The notes under the pieces: generated by a model
What the model was told of the DNA's origin: nothing
The model's database searches: none
What the model saw: only the letters and a program-made list of their open reading frames with translations
Shown here: positions 38,393 through 48,500 of the stretch, piece by piece
How positions within the stretch are numbered: position 1 is the first letter of the stretch
Layout of the letters: each line of letters opens with the position of its first letter
Position numbers and translations under genes: made by a program
Assembly (NCBI GenBank): GCA_003991915.1
Contig: RQTK01000030.1
Location: forward strand, 797,651 to 861,650
Length of the DNA: 64,000 nucleotides
Origin: Elysia chlorotica
Lineage: Eukaryota > Mollusca > Gastropoda > Plakobranchidae
Direction of reading: 5' to 3'

Positions 38393-38606
38393 CTGTCCAG
38401 AAAAGAAGAGCATTTGAATATGTAAAAGCCAAAACAAGAGGGGTACAAAAGTTTGATATTATTTTGGAAAGAAGAGAGTTACTGTTTAAACACAAAAGAA
38501 AAATTAAAAAATAGGTACGATTTTAAAGCTGGTTTAAACTATGAAGATTTTTTTTTTAAACATGATGTAAATGATGTGAATTGACTAAGACAAGTGGATG
38601 TCTTGC

Positions 38607-38880
38607 CTTGTATACATGCTGGATCATGCCAGTCAGATCCTTCTGCTTTTGGGCACAGCAGAGAGTCCAACATCTTCACTTCTGGCGGAAGAAGGTTTGG
38701 CTTGCTGGGACCTTCAGCAGCTCTCCCAACGACTCTGTTGATGGCATCTTTCTTATGCCGCACATTCAGACAGTACCAACAAGCAGATGTCTCAGGAGGG
38801 ATGTCGCCAACCAGCCTCACATTTTTGGGCCTCAGCGTTGTAAATTTAGTGAACTGAACCTGAGCATCTGGATTTTCTGC
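38607..38880 (-). CDS. Transposase-like gene, exon 4 (GC donor)
   Basis: Ninety-one codons, including FTTLRPKNVRLVGDIPPETS and ACWYCLNVRHKKDA, ending WHDPACIQ plus G. Acceptor CCCTCAG; the donor is GCAAGA, a GC-AG intron that restores GECELCHDP. Confidence 0.83.
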
Positions 38881-39070
38881 CTGAGGGAGAAAAAAAGAAA
38901 AATTTTGAATTCATACTATCACTTTATAATCTAAATATGACTTTAAAAATGTGAAAACTACACACAAACACGCATTACTTAGGATTCATACTGTATTATT
39001 TGGCACAGGCTCAAACAAAATATTAAAAAGTTTTGAAAAGATGCAACACACACTTGAGTTGGTAGATTAC

Positions 39071-39187
39071 CTTGAAAATATTGAAAGCCTCTTGAAGAGT
39101 CATCAGCATGACATATCCAGGTCCAGCCTTTGACGCATACCTCTTGTGAGGAAGTATCCTCGCTATATCTTCTCGAATGTAGAAGTC
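39071..39187 (-). CDS. Transposase-like gene, exon 3
   Basis: Thirty-nine codons reading DFYIREDIARILPHKRYASK and on to LQEAFNIFK. Acceptor CCTGTAG, donor GTAATC; both ends phase 0. Confidence 0.85.
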
Positions 39188-39453
39188 CTACAGGAAATAG
39201 AATGATTATGCATACTGTACATTGGGCAGAAAATAAGATTACATTTTAAAAGATGTAGTTTTTTAAAATATCTGCATACATCCACAAAATGTACACTATA
39301 TTTTAAAGCATTTCTTCATTGATACTCGGTAACACCACCAATCTTTTAATAAAGGATTTAAAAATTGTATGCGCCTCAGAAATCCTAGGATCAAGAAAGT
39401 ATCTGTGTCGTTTTTAAGTTTGTGATAAAATAAAAAGACAGAAACATAATCAC

Positions 39454-40162
39454 CTTTACTGCACTATATGCTGCCTCTTGAGGTTGCGTCGGATTCCGCT
39501 TCCTAAACAGAGGAAAAAGCTGCCGCGGCTTTGATTGTTTATGAGCTGAAGGATTGATGCAGCCTGCTCCAATGCCCAAGTCCTGCAATGCCTTTCTCTT
39601 CTCCGGTGTCTTTGGAGTCGCCAAGTTTTTCACAATTCTTGCAAATATTGTGGCGTTGTTAGCAGACTTTTTCTTAATGGAGGACTTGACGGCAGATGTG
39701 AAATTATATAAAGTCTTTCTCGCCAACTGCTCTTTCCGTGGTGGAGTGGGAAGCAGCGGGAGGAGAGAGGCTTTGGAGAAATCCAGGTCAAGGGCATTGA
39801 TGAGCCTGGAAGGAGGTTCCTGAGGTGGGGTAGGAGCTGGGGGACAGCTGCTTTGAGCGTTGAGAAAAGGTGGTGACGCAAAAGCTGGAGGGGTCACATT
39901 CCCACACCGAGCTGCTCTCTGCCTCTCTCGGTATTCTCGCTGATACTGGGCAGCTTTCACTCTTGCCCAACGCTTTTTCTGGGGATTTTGTCTGGCCCTG
40001 GACTGCCTGCGCAACTCAGCGTTATGGGCCCTCCTTTCCTCCTCTGTCATCTCCTTTGGTTTTTTCCGCGGCGTTTCGGCAAGATCTGATTCAGCGGCCG
40101 GCCTCCTCAGAACCCGGCGCCCTTCCGCCTTTCTTCTTTCGCGGAGCTTCTTAACTCGCTTT
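39454..40162 (-). CDS. Transposase-like gene, exon 2
   Basis: 236 codons: a basic coiled coil (KPKEMTEEERRAHNAELRRQ), a Pro-rich linker, and a Lys-rich segment ending SAVK. Acceptor CCTAACAG, donor GTGATT. Confidence 0.85.
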
Positions 40163-40313
40163 CTGTTAGGGAAGAAAAAAAGCAAAAAGATATTTAATGG
40201 TATGTTTATTCAATAAAACATACATACTTACCTTATTGTGTTAACACTGTTAAGAAAAAGATATATATGGCTTTCCTAAATAAAAAATTAAAATCAACTC
40301 TTAGAATGTTTAC

Positions 40314-40501
40314 CTTGTTTGCTCTCTTTCCTTCTCCCTCTGAGCCAGAACATCCTCTGCGGGGTGTTCCTCCGTAAGCATTTCCTTCTTCTTGTCTCGC
40401 CTCTCCTTGCTCTTCACGCGTTGCTGCGCTAGGTATGCCTCATACTTGGCAGGGTCCTCTTTTTTCCAACGGTTGCGGAGGATGGTGGAGTTCGAAGGCA
40501 T
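40314..40501 (-). CDS. Transposase-like gene, exon 1 (start codon)
   Basis: ATG at 40501; reads MPSNSTILRNRWKKEDPAKY, followed by a charged helix. Donor GTAAAC with AG left over, completed to Arg by the next exon. This ATG is the first in the frame of the joined product. Confidence 0.8.
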
Positions 40502-40789
40502 GGCTGTCTTTGTAGATCTCTAAATATAATAACTATAATGTTAATAATAGGACTTTTAAGAATAGTAATAAGTAGTCTTTTGGTTTTTTTATCATCATAA
40601 AATTAAAAATATTATAAAGTCTAGCAAAGATCATTGTCACCACGAAATAAATTTTATTTTCATTAAAAAAAGCAACAATTTAAATTTACTTTGTATAACA
40701 TTTTCTTTATCCTTAATTGCAATACGAGGTTTAAAAAAAAGTCATTCAAAAATACACACAAACAACTTGTTTTATCTTAGACCAGAAGA

Positions 40790-41690
40790 GTAGAGATCGG
40801 CGGCCGCCGCTCATTTTCAGTCTGAGAAAATGAAACGTAGGGAATATGTGGTCGAAAATTTTACAAGCAGTGAGACTGAACGGCAGCACTAATGCATTGA
40901 AATAATTTATTATGTCTTTTATCTTTATTGTAAGTCTAGACCGATTGGTAGGCTCGAATCACCATTATCGGTATTAGATCTTCGAAATAACAACGAGCGG
41001 TAATTAGACTTTACACGATTAAATGAAAAAAAGGTTAATTTGGACGTAATCCACTGTTAGATACCTTTCGTTACAGAAGCGAGCGTTTCAGACAAACATA
41101 AAACATTTGCTGCTATGACAAAAAAAAAAAACCTGATCGGGAAAAAAACAACTGCACAGTATTCACTGGAGCGATAAAGGGTTATGCCGCCACAAAGAGA
41201 AAGTGAAAGAAGCGCGGGATCCGTTAAAAACAGAGAGGATTATGGGAAGCGTTCGTTACATAAGTCGGTCATACGGGTCGAAGTTTGCCAAGCTCGGCCG
41301 GTTGATAAAGGGATATCTCCAAAACCGCACGACCTAATAACAAAATGACTCTTGAAATGTGTTCAAAAAACATTTTTTTATCGGAATATGACCGTTAAAG
41401 TACTGATTTTCGACGAGATTGATCAATTTACGGCAATCTTAAAAAACAATTCAATGGAAAAATCCACAGACAAACGGCCTTCAGACACGACCTCCAACTT
41501 CAAGATCGGTTTTCTCCGCCGAACCCGAAGATATTATCGTTTTTTTTCTCCGTCAGCATACCGGGGGTATTAATCAAGTTAAAAACAACCGAATTCCGCG
41601 TTCGGAAAGTGATATAAATAGAATTAGATCAAACCAAGATCGTCGGGTCTATAATAGGGAAGTACCGTACGTCCAGAATGCTAACGTTCG
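40790..41690. other. CpG-rich interval between divergent genes
   Basis: About 900 bp much richer in CG dinucleotides than its surroundings ('gatcggcggccgccgctc', 'cggtcatacgggtcgaag', 'aaaccgcacgacc'). It lies between the minus-strand transposase-like gene and the plus-strand TRF-like gene, so promoter function or a young insertion are both possible. No convincing coding sequence was seen. Confidence 0.5.
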
Positions 41691-41859
41691 GCGATTTAAA
41701 AAACATTTTAAATACATAAACACACAACAAAAACAACAGTGGTTGATGATAGTGTTTATTTACATGTTATTAAAGAACACACACCAATAAATATGCAAAT
41801 TAGAACATCAGGGTGCACATAATATCAAAGATAAAAACTGAGTTGACTTCCCCAGCCTT

Positions 41860-41935
41860 ACCGTGAAATCTGCCATATTTAAGCCCAATGCTCTACCAGT
41901 TGACCCAGCTGGTCTCCCACTTTTATTTTTTGATG
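41860..41935 (-). mobile_element. tRNA-like SINE head, degenerate
   Basis: Minus strand reads 'gggagaccagctgggtcaactggtagagcattgggctt', an A-box-like tRNA head; the B box is poor. Confidence 0.5.
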
Positions 41936-42510
41936 GTCCATGAAAAAAATAAATGAAATATTTATCAGGTTTTGACAATGTAACACAAATAAGGAGGGTC
42001 TAGTTGAAGATTATGATTTTTTTAAATATCCAAAATATGGTTCAGTCACATTTTAAAGGGTTAATAAAATATTGCAAGGTTTTTTTTCTCAATTTTAACA
42101 AAGATAAAAAGTGTTTAAATTTTCAATTGATCATATCTTTTCCCCTATATAATGAATCAATATAATAACAATAAAAAAAAAGAAAAGATTGAAAAGAGAG
42201 GGAATATAATTAAGCAAAACCGTCAGGAGCTAATTTTTGTTTCAAAAACTAGACTGAACTAATTTTTCTAAAAAACAATTTCATTTACGTTATGTAATTT
42301 CGTGAGAGAAATTTCCTTGAGTAAAATTGTTTACTCTTTAAACGGGAAGTATGCTTTCAATATTGTTTTGTACTCTTTATGTCACCGATTCCTCTAGATC
42401 TACATTTAGTTTGTTACATTCAGACCCCATTCAATTTTTTCTTGGTCCCCTTTTCTCCCCCTTCCCCCAATGCAAAAATGCGGTCATAAAACTTGTTGCA
42501 CATGTTTCAG

Positions 42511-42654
42511 AGAATTGTGCAGGCCTGTGTGGATCTCTCCAAGGGAAAAGTCGACGCTGCGTCGGACCTGCCAGACTTTGAGGACTACATCTCCCTCCTG
42601 GACAGGCTGGTGAAAAGCGTCCACGCATCGTGTGGGGAGCCTCTTATCCTACAG
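42511..42654 (+). CDS. TRF-like gene, first recognised exon
   Basis: Forty-eight codons, RIVQACVDLSKGKVDAASDL to CGEPLILQ. Acceptor GTTTCAG, donor GTCTGG; phase 0 at both ends. CG-rich compared with its intronic surroundings. Confidence 0.78.
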
Positions 42655-45528
42655 GTCTGGTGGTGGCCCTGTCTTTGTCTGAAGCTCTCAGAGGCAACGC
42701 TTTTTCTATTTCTATTTCTGAGTTGAAGCATGTGATCTTACCTAATCAACACAACAGTTGTGTTACCTTTCATGCGCTTAGATGTGATAAACAGATCTTA
42801 AATGTTTTGTATCTTCTTTTCTAAGAATTTGAAATTTTATCAAGGCATCTCTTAAGACTAATGATTTACAGAGAAACAAAAACAAAATAAAAGTGGCCAA
42901 GACTTTGCTTGCACCATTGTCTTGCGACTATATTACAAAAGTGAATCAATTTAGTTATTTATGAAACATGAAGTGTGAAATTTGAAATAAATGTTTTGTA
43001 CATATTGTAAACATCTTAAGTCTATTTGGAAGTTCAAATCTCATGTCAATGAATTATAAATCATTTAAAGAAAATAAAAGGAAAACAGTTTCAACCGCAG
43101 TTTCTCATATTAGAGTAACAAAATGGCAAAGGTGTGAACTTGAAAAAGGTGGCTTCAATTTAAAAAAATGCTATTCTGTGTTTAGAATTTTAATGTGAAG
43201 GCTAATTCCCTCTTCGTTGTCTCTCTCCATCTTTTTTAGCTCTCCAAATCCTTCTCTCAAATTTGCTCAAAACTGGAGAAAGCTGGGAATGAAGATATTA
43301 TAACTCGAGGGTTTGTATACAAATATTTATTAAAAGATTTACTTAAAGGATTACTTTTCTCTATGACGATTATCAGTCCAAATTAATTTTGGACCTGCGA
43401 TTTTCATTTTCCATAGGAGTTAATGTAATATAATTCTGACTTTCAAATATTTTTAGTCATGAATTAAGAAATGAAAGAAATTATACTATTTTGTACAATA
43501 TGCACTCGGGGAGATGTTATTTAGCATTTGTTGATAGTCACTAGCACCACACCTTGGGCCTCCGAAATAAAATCTTAATAAGGCAGTGGAGCTAGGTGGA
43601 CAAGTTGCAAGACACATTAAAATTTAAAATCTATTGAAATATGTATGGTTGAACTCTTGCACAAGTCATTTTTAGTATTAAGGGGTATTTCTCAAAATTG
43701 TAAATTACGTTTTCTTTGTATTTTATTTTGTGTATATGTATGGTTGAACTCTTGCACAAGTCATTTTTAGTATTAAGGGGTATTTCTCAAAATTGTAAAT
43801 TACGTTTTCTTTGTATTTTATTTTGTGTGTGTGTGTGTGTATGTTTGGTTTTTTTTTTTTTTACATCTCAGGCTGAGCTCAAAATCCAGTCTGGAAAAAA
43901 TTATTGACCAATGCAACAATTCAAGCTCTGCAGATGAAAGAAGACATACAAAGTCAAAGGTTTGTGCATAATGCTGAGATGGATTTAGCTTTTTTTATTA
44001 TTTGTATTTTTTTGTATAATGATAAAGGCATTTTATTTGCTTAACTTAGGGAGACAAACACACTATTTTTTAATGTTCCTTCAAGTTTTACATTCTCTCT
44101 TCTGTTTGTTTAATAAGGGCATCTGATAGTGGTAGTGTTCCTCTTTCAAGCTGCAAACACTCATCAGTCCATTTCAGTAATGATATTTTCTGACTACTCT
44201 ATTTCATAAATCTTTATGGCTTATCTTTCTCTTGATTTGTTTGGTTTGCAACCAAAGAAAGATAAATGGGATAAACCTTAACCTAATTGTAGCTCATGCT
44301 CATATTATTTACAAAGCTTTGCTTTAATATTTGATAGTAATGGCTTAAAGGTCTCATTCAAGCCATTTTGTAGAAATTTAGGAATGTGTTTGGAAATTGT
44401 CGCTCAATCTAACCTAATTAGCTGTCAAGGTGTCATATGCAATTTTATTTTAAGAAAATTATGTCAGGTCATGAAACTTTATTCTTTGGTGCCAGAAAGT
44501 AAAACATCTCTCGGGCGCGAACTGGCTCAAGTGGTAGAGCGTTGGTCTCCTGATCGGAAGGTCTACGGTTCGAATCTCAAGATGGATAGATTTATTTGTC
44601 AGATTTCATCCCCTGTAACTTTTTGGGTCAGTGTCAGTATAATGTGATCAGCTGAGACATGAGTCATGATATCCTCGCTTTGTCTCGTGTGTGGCAGCAC
44701 ATAAAATTGTCAGATCAGATTCAGTTTAGGGGTCCGTCCACAATATAGCCTATATAGTTCTCACGTTGGACTTTGAACCAACTCAACTCACCTCATAACA
44801 TCTCTCAGAACCGAGCTGTCAATGTCACTGTCAATTCTGATATGGGGATGATACCTGAGAGGGGAATAACTGGGACTCGGCTGGTTACATAATACAGTCA
44901 CCAACGAGGCAGGAAAGACAGTCTGAACAGGGATTGAATAATCAGCCCTCTGATTTGAAACTGAGTGATCTACCCTTGGGACCCTCCCTATTCACCCTTA
45001 CTTTTTGTTTTATTTATCTTTGGCTGGTTACATAATGCAGTCACCAATGAGGCAAAAAAGACACTCTGAACAGGGATTGGATAACCAGCCCTCTGATTTG
45101 AAACTGAGTGATCTATCCTTGGGACCCTCCCCATTCACCCTTACTTTTTTGTTTTATTTATCTTTGGCTGGTTACATAATATAGTCACCAACGAGGCAGA
45201 AAAGAGTCTGAACAGGGATTGAATCAGCAGCCTTCTGATTTGAAGCTATGTGATTTACCCTGGGGACCTTCCCCTCCCCCTTACTTTTTGTTTTATTTAT
45301 CTATTAATAAAAGTTTCTGTTCATTTGCAATAACCATATATTGCAAAAAATATTCTCCCTTTTTTGAGGTCTGTGATCTAAAATTAATGTGTACTCATTT
45401 ACTACTTTTTTGTTGTTCAAGGGGAAGGAGAACCCAAGACATAGACTGTCTGGCTCTGAAGAGAGATCAGACTTGGAAGAAATGGTTACTCCTCGTAAAA
45501 AATGTAAGCTTGAATATGTTGAATTATC

Positions 45529-45588
<60 letters not shown>

Positions 45589-48500
45589 GTTATTGTTATA
45601 ATTTCTAATCACCAGCCAGAAACCAGGATGATGATGATGAGAGCAGAGCTGGGAGTCCTCAGAAAAGGCCTGGGGTGTCCAAGGCTGTTCGCAGGTTCAG
45701 AGAACTGGACGGTGCTTGGAGTCCCAAGGGGGTGAAAAAGCTCTCGGTGAGTATAAGGGAGGGGAAAGGGGGGGGGGCAAGCTGGCGCAAGTGGTAGAGC
45801 ATTGGTCTCCTGATAGAAAGTTCTGCGGTTTAAAATACTAGATGGGTAAAAAAATTTATTTGTTATATTTTGTCGCCAACCGGATGGGTCAGTGTCAGTG
45901 TAATGTGACTAGTTGAGACAGCAGTCCAGATTTCCCACCCTGTCTCAACTGTGGCAGCACATAAAATTGTCAGATTGTCAGTCTTGGGGCCCGTTCAGAA
46001 TGTAGTCTAATGTTGGACATTACATAGTTAACTCCACTCAACTTCTTTTGTGCGCACTATTTTAGGGAACTTTTAAAAACATATAATAGGGTAAAGCTTT
46101 GATATTGATTTAAAAAAAATGGAAAATGTGCAGATCAATGCAAAAATGTTCTGACACAAAAGCATATCTATGTGCACAACTTGTGTGCAACGTGATGGGA
46201 AAAGTTTAAATGTGGATACAAATGAGTTGTACATGAATTCTCTTCACACCTTGTACCAACTGCTAGCGACATGATGTTATTCTGCCTGTCTCTCTGTCCA
46301 TCCAGAAGAAACCTGTGTCCCACGCCAGAGTGAAACTCGGACCTTGGACGCCCGCTGAGGAGGAAAAATTTGTGCTGTCCGTGCTGCGCATCGGAGTGGG
46401 TGAGTGGGACTCGTTTCAGAGATTCTAATATTACTATATTGCTATTTTCCCATGCCTATCTCAGTGTCGTACATTTATAATATATCTATTGCTATTGCCC
46501 CATATCTAACTTAGTACTGTACATGTATAATATATCTATTGTTATTGCTGCATGCCTAACTCAGTGCTTTACATGTAAAACATATCTATTGCTATTGCCT
46601 CTGTATAACTCAGTGCTACACATGTATAATATATCTATTGCTATCGCCGTACATGTATAATTAATATATCTCCTGTTTTTTGCCTCCGTTGTATGTGATT
46701 TTGGGCTCGTTTCTCAGTAGTAGTAGATAGTATAAATAGCTCCATTGATTACTATGACTATTGCGATTTGTAAATACAGACCTGCCACTTATACGGATTA
46801 AATCCGTATTGTACGGATTTTCCCTTCTCAATCGCCGAAATACGGGGTTTACGGGTTTGCTACTTGAAATACGGGTTTTTCGTTTTGTTGCATCACTGAT
46901 TTATGGTCGATCGCAGTTTTTAAGAATAAAAAAATCGGTATCAAGATTGGCTGATATCGCAATTCGATTTCCGATTCCGAGTCCAGATACGCCGTGACTG
47001 CATACATGTAGTGTTATTCAAATGAGCGGCATAATCGAGTACCGGTTATCGGACAATAATATTCGATCAAAAGTTACATAGACAAAGCCCATTCGTCGAG
47101 TGAATCTGTGAGCGCCAAGCGATTTCTTCCTTCGCTCATTTCATTGAGACGTATTTGACCTCCCGAGTACGTCCGTCCGTATCTGGTTAACAAATTACGT
47201 ATTTGACGGTATTCAGTTTAAAATCGGGTGTCCGTCGATCGCTCAGTACTTGCTGCCATTTTCGTCAATAACGCCAGGTTAGCCCAGGCGTTAACTAGGC
47301 CCATTCACCTTTTAAACGTCTCATACTTACCCCCTAGTCCTACGCTTTGTGGCACTGGGGTCAATCGTACACTCGTGGCTTTTTCGGTTTAATGCGGTAA
47401 ATAGTGTACCACTTTATCGGCAATTATGCTTCCGCCGCAGGCGATCTGTCCATCCGGGAATCCCTTAGCTTTGTTTACTACTGCTAGGCAGAGAGATTGT
47501 TTCCAAGAATCCAGCTTTGGGCCTACCGGTTAGACTGATTTAGACTTTAAATCATCGTCGCAAACTGATTTAGACTTTAAATCATCGTCGCAAACTGATT
47601 TAGACTTTAAACCGTCTTCGTTGTCAAGCGCCGGTTCCCTCACAGTTCCTACTCCCGTACGATCAGATAAACAATTTCGCATTTATTTGTGCTAGGCACA
47701 ATCGCTGCCACTCTTTCACACAGACAGACATGCACACACACACACACACATCCCCGTTTAGCGGCGCATTATTGCATTTACTCAAATATGTTACATACTG
47801 TACAAGATCTTTTGTCCACTCTTGTTGGTTCTTTTATGTTCAAATATCAAGGAAAACTGATTATTCAAAAAAGCATTTATTCCTGAGTTAAATTATTTAA
47901 ATTATCTTCACAGCTTTCACTTCTCTATATAATAAATCTTGCTTATATATCCGTTCGTTATCGTCATCGGGATTCGGGAACATAGATCTAAGCTTAATCT
48001 AGATCTGATAGCTCAAACGGATTATTACAGTTGTCTGTCGCTAATGTGTCGCAACTCTAGCCAAACCGATGCCACCTTTTATGTCGTACCACTGGTGGTT
48101 TAAAAAGCGTTAGAGTTATTGTTAAAACTTTTTGTTGATAATGATTATTTTAATGACCCATATGGACATCTAGATTTTCAATCATTTTCGTACATAAGAT
48201 CTTGTCGGTGACAAATCTAGTTGATGTCCGATGGTATAGATCTATGCTATCTAATTCTGTGATATAGATCGGGAACTAGATAGTTGACCTTGAGGGGCGA
48301 ACTGACTCAAATGGCAGAGCGTCTGGTTATAAGTAGGTGCCTAGTTTGAGTCCGTCGACTGGGCAAATTAAATTGTCGGATTTGTCCCCTACTTGTTGGT
48401 TCAGTCAATGACAATGGCTTTTGGGCATGCTAGAAAGCTTAAATTCTTTAGTCATCAGTCTTGAAAATTTTTGCCTGGCTATTGCTCACATGGTGTTTCA

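Larger units (their letters stand above)
36250..40501 (-). pseudogene. Transposase-like RNase H-fold protein gene with one in-frame stop (gene span)
   Basis: Eight exons join with matching phases into 887 codons including the stop. Order: start MPSNSTILRNRWKKEDP; a long Lys/Arg/Glu-rich coiled coil (residues about 1-150); a Pro-rich linker; Cys pairs (WYCLNVRH; ECELCHDP); then a core with MDFAENRKASYSQ (Asp 531), VYLFSDGCAGQYKG (Asp 614) and FFGSEHGKGEADG (about 641-653); a Cys cluster (ACFCESC); and a C-terminal SH3/Tudor-like tail (IGDYVAVKYFSGRKEL). Spaced acidic residues in this setting suggest a DDE/RNase H-like transposase of an animal family I cannot name. Codon 654 is TAG (37456-37458). 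The frame stays open and conserved-looking for 232 codons beyond it, so this is a recent nonsense change, a sequencing error or a readthrough site. No terminal inverted repeats were found around the gene. If the stop is an error, it is an intact and possibly domesticated gene. Confidence 0.75.

Noticed and set aside
40829..40893. Short plus-strand frame MKRREYVVENFTSSE resembling a chromodomain start
   Set aside because: Only about 20 codons before a stop, no donor site, and no continuation of a chromodomain found downstream.
44503..44580. Possible functional tRNA gene
   Set aside because: The A and B boxes belong to the SINE head and no acceptor-stem pairing was found; the same head recurs in other SINE copies.
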